NCBI GenBank assembly: GCA_010094025.1
Contig: ML991778.1
Coordinates: 372,001-436,000 of the forward strand
Source: Viridothelium virens
Lineage: Eukaryota; Ascomycota; Dothideomycetes; Trypetheliales; Trypetheliaceae
Length of the DNA stretch: 64,000 bases
Direction: 5' to 3'
Of the stretch, positions 22,924 to 34,138 are shown piece after piece. Within the stretch, counting starts at the first letter, position 1, and the number at the start of each line of letters is the position of its first letter. Made by a program: the position numbers and the translations under genes. The notes below the pieces were generated by a model. The model was not told the origin of the DNA. It did not search any database and was given only the letters and a program-made list of their open reading frames with translations.

Positions 22924-24506
22924 TTCTTGAGCGGTCGCTGAAGCAGCGAAGCAGCCGGCTATGGGCAGCGATGCGCTAGGTGGGAGGCGATTTGGAGAAT
23001 TGCAGAGGACTGATCATACAGTATCAAGCAGTACGGCTCATGAATGGAAGAAAGGAAACTGGAACGAGCGGAAGCCTGCCGTGGCATGAACATGAGTTTG
23101 GTGGTTCAGGTGTTGTTTTCACCAAGCATCCGCGTTCTCGACGCCATAGCAACGGCAGGAGCACATGCAAGCTCATCCCGCCCCTGGCCACCCACTCGAC
23201 GCACGTCACCGGCTTCATCCTTGCTGTCTCCCTCTTCCGTCTTGCCTCAGAGCAGCCGGATGACAGCATTGACCCAGTGGGATATGTGTTGTATTGGCTT
23301 GACCCGCCAGCTGATTTTGCCTTACGCGCGATGGAGATTACATGCATTATCCAACAATGCTTTCTCCCTCATCTCCATTACCAAAAACTTACCAATATCG
23401 GGCCGCGAGCTGGTCATACTGCAACTGCAACAGGTTGTTCAAAAGATTGACCTGGTTCCGATGATCGGACAATCTTCTGTGGAACCGAGTGTTTCGCCTT
23501 CCTGCAGCTACGGAGTATAATATCATAGATCAAAGCAGGCCAGCTAGGCTTGTCTGAGTATTCTCCGCGGCTCTACCTCCTTCAGTTCAGTGAAAAGGAA
23601 AGAAGAGCCTTGCAGGTAATGTCACGTTTTTGGCTCACGTTCGACGGTTGGATTTCCTTACACTACGAAGTATCTCATTGTAGTTCGTCCGTAGCCTAGT
23701 AAAATAACAAGTAGACCGAAGACACGGGAAAGAAAGCAGGAACGCACCCGCCGGAAATTGGGCTGATTCAGACGCATCCTGTAAACGCTCTTGTTCTGCG
23801 ATTAAGGAAGGTCACCCATCTCGATCCGTCTAATTGACCGTATGGACCTTCGCATTCTTCGTCCCATCATTAGAAGGGCGTTAATCTTCGGCCATGGGGA
23901 TTAAAGCAAGTCTGTAAAGTAGGTGGTTTCTTCCTTTATTGGCTTCATGGGACGAATAACAGGCGAAGCGAGGAAATTGCTTTCGTAATCGTGATTGGCA
24001 CACCTCACTATTGTTAAAATCAACGTCGGCGAAATGTAAAACTTGTGGTCACTGCAGCAGGGTAGGCTTCCTTGTACTAGCCCCTATTAGTCGAGCGAGG
24101 GAGTGCCTTAGGCTTATGTAGTTAGTGGCGCCTTTGCACCGGGGCTGCTTCGTTCCAAAGTTACTTGAGCCTCACTCCTTGCGATAAAGGCTCATGCCCT
24201 CAACATACTTCTGCGACACCAGACCCTGTCCATAATCTATTCATCGCATATTGAGAACGAATCTACTGGAAATAAAACAATTCACTGCGTTCTGACTCTC
24301 CGTCGAAAACGATTGTTCAATCTGTTATAGTGTCCGATAGGCGGCCCGAACAGTTGTATTGCTCTTTCGAACGCCTTCGTTCTGTTCATCGCCAACATAT
24401 TCTCGTGAATAGTGGATAATTCAAATCACAGTGCAAGCAAATGAGCTACTTCTCGCCACCTGTTTTGACCCTGAATCACCGCAGTCTGTGAAGTTCGCGT
24501 CATGTC
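22924..24506. other. Gene-free stretch
   Basis: About 1.6 kb between two minus-strand genes. Two long overlapping plus-strand frames at 22980-23520 compete with each other and match nothing known. A TACGGAGTA word lies at 23509-23517. The left end is the promoter of the SidB-type kinase. Confidence 0.35.
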
Positions 24507-26197
24507 TCAGTTGACTCGGACCTTCAGGCCGCGCCCACCCTCATCTCGTGTCATTCCAGCAAAGTAGTCGGACACAATCTCCATATCGTACGCTGTGGGA
24601 CCATCGAGTCGGAGCTGTGGGAACCGACGAATGATGGTAGCCAGAACAGCGTAGAGCTCGGCATAGGCCAGATTGATACCTACACACATCCGCGAACCGC
24701 GACCAAAGGTGACGAGATAACGCTCAAGTGCCCGGCAGTCATCCCTGAGCCAGCGTTCCGGAAGAAATGAATCCGGATTAGGGAAGATCATAGGGTTGTG
24801 TTCGATGAAGAGTGCGGACATTCCAACCGCGGTGTTGGGCGGGATCACCCACTCTCGATAGGCGATGGATTCATGAGGACTCACACGAGGCAAACGTGAA
24901 TACGCCCCAACTGCGATGCGGAGCGTTTCCTTGATAATGGCAGAAAGATAAGGTAGCTTCTCGAGCACCTGGTGATTCGGAATCTTTGCCGAATCAGGTA
25001 TGGCAAATTCAAGCTCCTGTTGCAAGCGTTGGTGGACATTCGGGTTGCTGAGGACGTGAAATGTGGCTACTGTTAACATTGCACCGGTAGTCTCGAATCC
25101 AGCGGCAAGGAGGTTGTTTGCTTCTACCGAGATACGATCTCTGGTCCTTTCATGAGCGGGTAGAACATCGCTGTACGCAATTTCCCACACCATTGTGGGG
25201 TGACTTTTGGCCTTCACACTCTTGGGATCCGTCTGGAGGAGTTCCATAGTCAACTGGTCAACATCGCGGAACATTTTTGCGACCTCTGCCGTCTTCGGGT
25301 TGAGTAGCTCCTGCATCCACTGAGGTAATTTCATCATGAACGCGAACAGGGAAGGCCATTGCCTTGTCAAAGGGGACAATTGCCACAGGCTCCGCCACGC
25401 CGAATAAAAGGAAGCCCCCCAGTCAGCCCTGTCGAGCATCTGAAGGGTGCTACCAAAGGCGTATTCCGAGATGATATCGACAGTGAGTGCGCGATAAGCA
25501 TAAAAGAGTGGTACTGTCTCCTTCCTTAGCGCAGCGTTCTCCATGCGAGTCACCAAGCGATCGATCAAGAACAGCATAGTGGAACGGAGTCTACCGACTG
25601 CTTGGGCCGAGAAAAACGGATTCAATGCACCACGACGGATACGATGAACATCGGCATTTATGGTCGCAAAGGTAGCTTGAGGGTTACCCATCATGCTATA
25701 GAACCAATCATATTTGTCCCATCGATTGGTTTTACTATAAAGGGTGTCGTAGTAGGTAGGGTCAAGAATATGGACCTCATTGGGACCGACGCGGACGATT
25801 GGGCCTTGGATCTGTTTAGCATGTTCTTGAAAATGTATCGCTACAATAGGCTAGTAGCGTTGCTCAAAAGCCCATGCTAACCGGAAATTATAGGGACACA
25901 AAGAACGGTTGGAAAGACAATTGGCACATCGTGCAGCACGAGTGCCCAGTGTTGCGGTACAAAACAGAAATGTAACGGGAGCTGCTCACCGTATTGGTCA
26001 TGCATCTTCCCAATCTGGAAAATGTAGCTGCCGGCCTTGATCACGTCGTAATACCCTTCGTACAACGTTGTCAGAGCCGCCAGCTTGGGTCCTGGGAATC
26101 GAGAGAGAGGATGACAGAACAAGCGATAGATGGCGCCGGAGATCAGGTACGTGGCGAAGCCAATGAGCGTTACGAGTGCGAAGCCTCTCCCGTCCAT
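24507..26197 (-). CDS. Cytochrome P450, trichodiene-oxygenase-like
   Basis: Two exons on the minus strand, 26197-25990 and 25804-24507, with a 185-nt intron, give 501 residues. The start is the Met in front of DGRGFALVTLIGFATYLISG, a membrane anchor; a longer open stretch upstream lacks family features. Hallmarks are PLSRFPGPKLAALT, then after the intron PIVRVGPNEVHILDPTYYDT, the I-helix AAGFETTGAM, ExxR in KETLRIAVG, FLPERWL, and the haem loop FGRGSRMCVGINLAYAE with the ligand Cys at about 443. The opening PGP..YEGYYDV and GPIVRVGPNEVHI blocks are shared with fungal trichodiene-oxygenase-like (CYP58-type) enzymes acting on terpenes and related substrates. Substrate is unknown and no terpene cyclase is nearby. 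Confidence 0.88.
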
Positions 26198-28562
26198 GAT
26201 TTGCTCCAATCGTAGCGATAAAGTCGGGCCTGGATCTGGCAATGTGCGAATCGTGTTCGAGCGCAACCGACGGCGGGGGCTTAAAGGAGTGTAGAAATGC
26301 GAGGCTCTGAATGATGTGAGCTTTTTATCTTTGGCAAAGCACTGGTGAGCTACAGTACGCAATGCTTCTTGAGAGCTACCCACTAACTCTGGCGCTGTTG
26401 CTGCGATCCGCTGGGGTGTACTCAGAGGTACAACAGCCACTGGACGAGGCGCTATCGGGATGCAGAAGCGATAATGCTTCTTTGCAGACCCGCCGGATCA
26501 CAGTTGGAGTACTGGAAAAGTGCCTCACTCGCTCGTGCCCTTGTGATGTCTGTCATACCCCGGCATCTCGATGCCAATATTCCGGTTAGCCGTACTCCAA
26601 GGCAAATGATCTAACAAACTTGCGTTTACCCAGGCCTATCTCCAAATATCCCATTTTTCACACCTAGGCCTAGTAACCTCTTTGTGGCAACACCTCAATT
26701 CACTAGGGATTAGGAAGCTGTGACCACGCTCCTGCCAGTTTCTAGAGATGCACCCTACCCTCCTTCGGCAAAGCGGCCAAGTGCGCTGGATGCACCGCAC
26801 GAGCTTTTCCCAGTGATTCTGCTCATCCCGGTTTTTGTGCTACGTCGCGGGAATTAGACGCACTCAAACTTCGGTACCGCATGCACGTCGTCCTTCTGTC
26901 ATATTTGATCCCAGCCATGGTCCTGGTCACGGTCCTGGTCACTGTCCTGGTCACTGTCCTGGTCACTGCCTCTAACCGAGCCATATAGACTCTGGTCAAC
27001 CAATGGTAGTATAAAAGAAAAGTTGAATATCTTGCAGGAGTTCTTACACTCTCTTCTTCAGGAAGAGTACAGCAATAAGGTGCGTCATTGAAAGATGCGC
27101 CTATTGTCATCCACTTCACATGCAGAAGAGGAATGACCTAAAGAACTGGGCTTAGTGCTCTGCAATCGGAACACAGTGGTAATACATTCTCGGCTCTATT
27201 TATTAACGGCTTGAGATTGAGTTTTCTGATGTCACAGCGTACTCTCAATGGTACCGCCGTTAAGTGGGAGCCGTACCAGCTCTACCATCTTGCAAATGGT
27301 TGGAGAATCAGCTGCATGACAAGCCCCAGTCAGAGGCACATACAGCCTAAGATGAGAAGTACAATGCTATCGATCAAAGATCTGCCTCTTACCAGTCGAA
27401 AATTTTCACGGCATTTGCGCCCCATGAGACATTGGTATTCTCTGCCAGCAGACAAGTGGGTACCTGCTAGACTACTGGGTTGCATGTCCACGGAGCTTAG
27501 TGTTTTAATTCGCTCTTCTGTTCCCCCCTCTTTTCTCGATCTTTCTTGTGGATGATGTATGTCTGCCGCAGATACTGCAAGAGAAATAAAGAGATTCGCG
27601 ACCCATGAGACTATGCATGAAGTCCTTGGCTCAATACTGACCAATGGGTTGAAGTTTAGAGAGCTTGCAAGAATATTCTAGCCGCACTTTTATCGATCTA
27701 AAGTAGGCGAGTAATAACGGTAATTAGGCTTCATCTCGGAATGCGCATCTTACCGAAAAAGAGGGAGAAAAAAACAAAGAAAAAGAAAAAATGGTGTGGA
27801 GACTGTGCTACCTCAAGATTGATCCATGTCATGAGCGAACGATGCCTTCGACTCTCACGTGGCAGTGATATTGTGCTGCCCGATGTCGAGTCAATTGGTG
27901 CTTTGTTGACGTTTCGCAAACCTGCAAAGGGAAGACGGGCCAGGAAGAAGGACCGGGAAGAAAGTGGATCCGTTTTCCCTCGACTACCGCTATCCCTTCC
28001 TCTGCTTCTTCAACCGATGAACTTGGGGTGACGCATTCGCGGTCAACGGCGTGCTAGTTACAACTCAACTGCGAATATTATATGTCGTGTCACCAGCGAG
28101 CAGCCATGCAAGGAGGCGCAAACGCTTCCTTCTATTGCGCTATGCTTCATACAGTGCCCCAACCCGGTGGACCCAGCAGCGTTGTATACAGCTTGTGTTA
28201 CGCCCCTTCCAGCATGCTGTAAACCTTCGAATATCAGTATCTTTTCATGTCTGAGTGCACATTTCTTCCCTCGTTGCTCCTTTCATCATTAATGTCTCCG
28301 GAATAAAGTTCGCCGAACAGCACGATGTCTTCGAAAGGGTCAGGACGGCTGCTACAGTGGCACATACAGGACAGTCCAATTGAGTCTGTGCAGGTCTTGC
28401 CGCGAGACGGGACGGATAAGGAATCGCTACCCGTACAACCTGTGGATGTGGCTGCTGTAGGTCTGAAAGATCATGGATTAGTCCATGTGGAAGAGGTCCA
28501 CATGCGTACAGTCCTGTCAGAGTCGCATAACGCGCCAAAGTGTCTGATCCGGTCTCCTACAG
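26198..28562. other. Gene-free stretch
   Basis: About 2.4 kb between divergent genes. It contains a 12-bp tandem repeat (26920-26967) and an A-rich tract near 27759-27792. Several frames of 80-115 codons overlap on both strands without family resemblance or splice partners. Confidence 0.35.
26920..26967. repeat. 12-bp tandem repeat, four copies
   Basis: Four copies of gtcctggtcac plus G or T in exact 12-bp register; the first unit ends in G and the other three in T. It is non-coding as far as I can tell. Confidence 0.9.
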
Positions 28563-30693
28563 ATGCCAACCGCAAGCCTGGTGGCTGAAATGATACAGAG
28601 TTCGGGGCTCAACGGATCAGCAGGCGTAGCCATCAGAAGAGCTGAAGAGGATCTCCAGCCTCTTATTCCGCTTCAGTCAGACGAGGTAGTCCTTATTTTC
28701 CATTTTTCGAGATTGTGTATACTATCTGAAAGATGTCAGTGATGGAAGCTGACCAGAAGTTGCCAAGCAATACCAAGCATTACCGGCAGGCTTGACTGCT
28801 GAGAATGCCGATCCGTCACCATTGCCGCCGCCGGATCCACAAATAAGTCTCGACCTCAATGGATTGCATCTGCCGCCAAGCTCAGCAACGAAAGATGATG
28901 GAATGTCGATACCTGCCAGCATACCCCTGTCAAATACGAAATCCGTCGACGGGTTAAGTCCAGACTCCCATAAAGTCAATCACACGACGGATGACCTTGA
29001 AATCGACTGCAGCCGTGACTCCTCTTCAACCATATCCTCCAGTAAGATCAAAACAGCTGCTGAAATCTTTCGCGAAGGTCAATACACATCGCAATCCAAC
29101 GCAGATGAATGGGAACTATATCATGACAGGAACAATGATACTATGGCGGGTACTCCATCGAGAGACCAGCGACCGATTGCATCCTTTGAGAAGAGTTCGA
29201 TTACAGCACCCAGTGCCATACAGGAACACGGATCCATGCCCACACCAGTCAACCACCAAATTTTTGGCAGCTCCAAAAATTTGAGAAAGGATGATGGAGC
29301 GAGAGCTACTGCGGTACTAGAACGAGCTCATCAGTCCGGAACCGGAATTTGTCCTAGCAATTCCGACGTAGCTGATGCCAAACGTAGCGATGCAGCTGGA
29401 GAAGCACCTGGAATTGTAAACAGTCTGTCCAAGTCAACACATATGGATGGATTGACACGATCCTCTGATGTTCATGTGCCTGGTGAGCACGTCGGCTCGG
29501 ACGACGTAGACCAGCTATTACCAAAACACTCTTTGTTGGCGTATGAAGAGGATAGCTCACACTCAACCCCATCGAACGAGAGCCTGAATGAACACCAAGC
29601 ATCTGCTCCGCTACTGGCTACATCATTGGAAGCCACGGCTCAGACTGAGTCTCCACGGCTCGATTTACCCGCACTCATCCAAGTAGAAGACAATTGGGAT
29701 GATACAGACTCTGCCTATAACGATGAAACACAGAGCTATACCACGTCCCTGAAATCGAGTGTGACCAAATTCGAATACGAGAATGGGCGTAGGTATCATG
29801 CTGCGGACGGCCGTTCATGGCACTTTCTCCCAAATGACGATGCAGAAATGGACCGACTGGACCTGTTCCATCACATCATGCACTTGCGTTGCGACGAGCG
29901 TCTGCACCTCGCGCCAATCAACCCTTACTCCCAACGCATCCTAGATCTAGGTACGGGTACTGGAATCTGGGCAGTTATGATGGGCGAACTCTATGAATCG
30001 GCCTCTGTGCTTGGCAATGATCTATCGCCCATACAGCCTACACTAGTTCCACCAAATGTGAGCTTTGAAGTAGATGATATGGAGAAAGAATGGTGTTACA
30101 GCACGTCGTTCGACTATATCCACTGTCGTTACTTGGCTGGAGCGATTCGGGACTGGCCTAAGCTAATGCGGCAAGCCTATGAGTGTGCACATTCGTACCC
30201 ATGTGAGAGGAAGACCCTACTAATAGATATCAGGTACACGAAGCCTGGCGGATGGGTTGAGTTCAAGGACTTTACGATGAAATTCTATAGCACAGATGGT
30301 AGCTATGAAAGGAGCGCTTGTACTTTGGGGGATGAACGTCCCACCCCAACTCCTTCTCCAGACCGCTGGACCACGGAAATCATCACTGGAATCAAAAGCC
30401 TTGGCTTGGAGCCAGAGCCGGGACCGAAACTTGAAGCCTGGGTCAGAGACACTGGCTTCATTAACGTTGTTCATCATCTCCTGCCCATTCCGGTGGGGGA
30501 CTGGCCAAAGGACAAGAAGCTCAAACGGATCGGCCGAGCGGACCGAACGCAATTTCTTGATGGCCTGGACGCAATTTCCCTCCGAGTATTTACGACCACT
30601 CGAGGCTGGAGACCTGAGGAAGTGCAGGTCTTGCTGGCAGACGTGAGGAGGACGCTTCAGGATCGCATGATCCATGCACAGCATGATTTGTAA
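28563..30693 (+). CDS. LaeA-like methyltransferase with long N-terminal region
   Basis: Proposed exons 28563-28685, 28768-30182 and 30234-30693 give 665 residues. Exon 1 (MPTASLVAEMIQSSG.. to LIPLQSDE) joins in phase through an 82-nt intron with a CTGAC branch site shortly before its 3' end. The last intron (30183-30233, 51 nt) has a TACTAAT branch site; removing it restores AYEYTKPGGWVEFKDF. The methyltransferase domain starts near residue 375 (YENGRRYH) with motif I ILDLGTGTGIWAVMM at about 432-446, then GNDLSPIQPTLVPPN. The C-terminal TRGWRPEEVQVLLADVRRTL is family-typical. About 370 residues precede the domain, against roughly 100 in the sister gene at 17429; they are polar and disordered. 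The exon 1 choice is the least certain part: translation could instead begin at ATG 28903. Confidence 0.78.
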
Positions 30694-32961
30694 GAAAACA
30701 CCATATCTTCGGAGAAAGGACTATCGCTGATCTTAGTCTATAGCCATGTTGTCTACGGGCAACGTCCCTGGAATACATGATCCTCCGTCGTAATCTCATT
30801 AATCAAGCCTTTCAGTGTTTGTGGTCTGGGCGACAATAATGCAGATTTGCTTGCAATTGAAGACAGCTTTCCTCGCAGGATGAACCGCTCAAGAGCTGAA
30901 TGCCACTGAGGAAGGCGACAGCAGGGCAGCGTCGGGGGAAATCGAAATGCAATCCATAAGTATTGGTTTCTTGGGTTGCTACCGCTACGAGCCCTCTCAT
31001 CCCATATTTGCACTAAATATGAGACACTGGCCGCGTTTTGTGTATGTAAACACCCTCTTAACGGCAGCTATTGTTTCTTGCAGGTTTGCAGCCACCACGT
31101 CCATCCCAGATTTGGCTGGGTATGGTTTCCCAATATCTCAAAATGACAATATACTAGGAACATTCTACAGTTCATCACTCATCCGTGCCATTTTTGATAC
31201 CAAGCCTCCAGAGGCGCGCTCACTATTGTCGGACTTCTCTCGCTACTCTGTAAGAAACATCTGATCATCGAAGATAGCATAAAGATACGAAGCCCCGAGA
31301 TAAAACAGGATGAAGTGATAGACATTCTTCTGGGGTAATGCTATTCCACTCTAACTTTCGTTGTTCCTTCAATTCAACAACTCATCCGTTCTCTTCTTTC
31401 CTTTCTGCGTTGCTTATCTTTCAGCAGTCGTCGCCTGTGCTTGGAGAGCTCGAGGGTCCTTGTCCTAGGTAACCAGGGCACTTAGAAGAGTATCCAGAAC
31501 TCGCGACCAGGCTCAGGTCTTTTGCGCAGACTCTCAATGAGTCGTTTGGAAGCCAGCAGCTGCTGCGTCAGGACACACTTACTGTACTGTCCGTACCATG
31601 GTAGGCAAGGCAGTCAGATGGAGGAGGAAGTCCCCACTAATGGGACTATCAGTGAGGTTTATTTTGATATTTTAGGGCATAATCGGGGGAAAGGAACGAC
31701 TCGTCCAAAGTCACTGATTCTGACTCGAAATCTGGAAGCGCGAAAAGGAGACCCTTCCTGGCTGAGAGATATGCCAGAAAGTGTATATCGATTTCTCGAG
31801 GTCCTTTGAAGCCATAGATGTTTCAAGTGCCGTCTCTGCACGAAAAGGCCCGGCTTCGTCGGTACTGTCATACCACGAGCGGTTGCACGACGTTGTTGGA
31901 GCTTGCAAAAGAACCGTGTTGGCTCTTGGTAGCTTGAGTATCTTGTCGCAAACCATCCGTCCCATCTCCCCTTCTAGCTCGGTCAACTCCACAAGCAGAT
32001 TCCGACATGCGGGTTGTAGGGTGCCGCGGTCATTAAACGGTCTGCCTCACTTGATCTTTCAAGATATTCCTTACCTACCAATAGTGTGCCAAGTATTTGC
32101 CTTTACCGGCCCTCCCACCACGTGAGCGATCCTGGCTCGGCTCCGTCTCCTGCTTGACAAGTCCGAATCTCCTTTTCAGGCTGTGATTGTCTTTGGAGCA
32201 CCAAGTGAGGAAAGGCTCTGCAAGCACTGTGTCACCTAGCGGAACGAGCCTAGGTTGACATGGATGTTTCCAAGTCGGAGGGAGATGACTTTGGCGGCGG
32301 TCCCGACAAAGTATTTGCCTGACAGGGTCGATAATGCACCTGCATTTAAGCGAGTGAGCAAACACGGTACATATGCAAGGCTGATGGAGTCCCACCAGCA
32401 TTATCATTAGGCGTCCTGCATTCCGCGCTCGAGCAGTGTGCTGATTGAGCCGATATTTCAAGGGACTACTGCTTTTCCAATCAGAAGTGGTCAATATCGT
32501 CGTATGAGTTGTTTTGATTGAAGCGAGGAAGTGTCGGCAATAAGAATGTAGAGCAGCTGAATCTCCAAGGTAACTTAGCATTTGTCACAGAGGGGAAAAA
32601 CCTTTTTAATTCAACTCGTCATGATATTTGTGGTAGGTATAGGCTACGGCAAGATTACGCTATTGAAGACAAAAGAAAGCCGAGAGCAGAGTTATCGTCG
32701 ATCCACCGTTCATGTGCAAAGCAGGCTTGTACCGTTACCACCAATGCCGGGTATCTCTGTAAGACCGTCCATCATCTAATCCTTGTGTGCAAGCTCTTGT
32801 TCCGTTCAAAGATGCTGGAGACGATTCAAGGTGAAGGTGAAGAAGAGTAAAGAGAGGGCTGCCGGGCATTAAATAGGCTATGAAGTAGATTTTACTTCTG
32901 CTCGCTAGACTCTGCAACCAATATTCAGCACTGTTCCACGATGGGTTTCCATAATCAAGGG
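30694..32961. other. Gene-free stretch between convergent genes
   Basis: About 2.3 kb between stops of the LaeA-like gene (plus) and the Hsp9/12-like gene (minus). Short overlapping frames only. No repeat or RNA gene was recognised. Confidence 0.35.
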
Positions 32962-33393
32962 CTACTTACTGCCCGAGAGAGTGTCTGTGACGCTCTGAGC
33001 AGTGCTGGAAATGGTATCCTGAGCCTGCTGGAGGACAGACTTCGAGTTCTCAGAGGTAGAGTCGGCGGTGCCACGAGTAGAGTCGCTCAACTTCTGGGTG
33101 GTGCTCTTCTCGCCCTCTGGATGGTTGTTAGCTCATGTTTTGGGGTGACGATGTGTAAGTGTGGGAACAGGTTACTTACCAGGCTGAAGGCTACCAGCGA
33201 CGCGATCAGCTGTGCCCGTTACACCTTCCTTGGCTTGGTCGAGCGTGGACTTTTGAGAGTCAGGAGTGACCTTCTCCTTGACCTGGTCGCTGGGGTCCTT
33301 GCGACTACAGAAGTCAGTACTTGGTCACAGCAAGTGTCTGGTTGGCTTGGTGACCATGGGAACGACGTTGTGGACGTACAGAGAGTCTGACAT
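32962..33393 (-). CDS. Hsp9/Hsp12 family stress protein (Awh11-like)
   Basis: Three small exons on the minus strand, 33393-33380, 33304-33180 and 33116-32962, encode a 97-residue protein; introns are 75 and 63 nt. The first exon is only 14 nt (MSDSL). The protein reads SDSLRKDPSDQVKEKVTPDS, then STLDQAKEGVTGTADRVAG, and ends TAQSVTDTLSGSK, a close match to the yeast Hsp12 / fungal Hsp9 / Awh11 pattern of amphipathic repeats that fold on membranes. Such proteins stabilise membranes in heat, starvation and osmotic stress. There are no cysteines and many Ser, Thr, Lys and Gln. An antisense open frame of 149 codons runs straight across it and could mislead automatic callers. A stress-response-like AGGGG lies about 120 bp upstream. 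Confidence 0.88.
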
Positions 33394-33511
33394 GGCGAAT
33401 AGTTTGGTGAGATAGAGTCAAGTCTTTGAAATTGCGGTCGAAGGAATCTGGAATTCGGGCTTGTAGTAGAGAGCAGATGGTTGATGGGTAGGAAGAAGGC
33501 GGGGCTCAAGG

Positions 33512-33516
33512 AGGGG
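33512..33516 (+). promoter_or_regulatory. Possible stress-response element (AGGGG)
   Basis: An AGGGG core lies about 120 bp upstream of the start codon of the minus-strand Hsp9/Hsp12-like gene; a second core in the opposite orientation (CCCCT) is at 33830-33834. In yeasts such cores bind Msn2/Msn4-type factors at HSP12. The word is short, so chance occurrence is quite possible. Confidence 0.3.
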
Positions 33517-34114
33517 CTTTTTGAGGTTGGCTTTGTTGTGATGAGCCTACGTCACACCTGCCTCAAGTGTCTGGTGACCCTCATCGCAGATTCACAGCAG
33601 CCACCGGTGCCACAGAATTGTCTAGCAGCCACCACTGGCACCGCAGGCATTGGCCTTTCGTGCGGTTCTCATTGGTCTTCTGTGGCAAAGCGATGGTGGA
33701 AGGCGTCGATTAGCCGCATCGCAGCCCCACTCGACGTCATTTTCCGCATCCTGCTCGAATGGCATTCTCGCTGCTTACCACGCTATTTTGCAATTTGCCC
33801 ATCTCTCCGTTTGGGGGTCCTCCGGTCCTCCCCTCTCCACGTAATCACCCAAACTCTGGCATACCTGGTCTGTTTTCACGTGGGGTGCAGGAGGCTGGGT
33901 GGCTGGAAAGATGGCGAAGCTTTGAGACTGTTACTGCCCCCCAGGATTTCACGCTGTGTTTCATTGCTCACCGATACTCACCTTCGACTGCCGAACGCAG
34001 GTCCACGCCGGATAGAGAGATGTCATAAAACCCAGCCGCTGCCATGCCACACCTGAACTAAATTGTCGGTTTCATGAGACGAGTTTGAATTGTGGTCTTG
34101 TCGTCTGCCCTCTT

Positions 34115-34138
34115 GTCTCAACGTCTCAACGTCTCAAC
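34115..34138. repeat. 8-bp tandem repeat, three copies
   Basis: Three exact copies of gtctcaac in direct array, in non-coding sequence. Confidence 0.85.

Noticed and set aside
22980-23520. Two long overlapping plus-strand frames
   Set aside because: They compete in different frames over the same DNA, show no family motifs, and have no splice partners.
28325-28588. Plus-strand frame of 87 codons overlapping exon 1 of the LaeA-like gene
   Set aside because: It lies in another frame from the better-supported exon and has no recognisable domain or splice continuation.
32941-33390. Plus-strand open frame of 149 codons
   Set aside because: It is the antisense of the Hsp9/Hsp12-like gene, whose exons match a known family closely.
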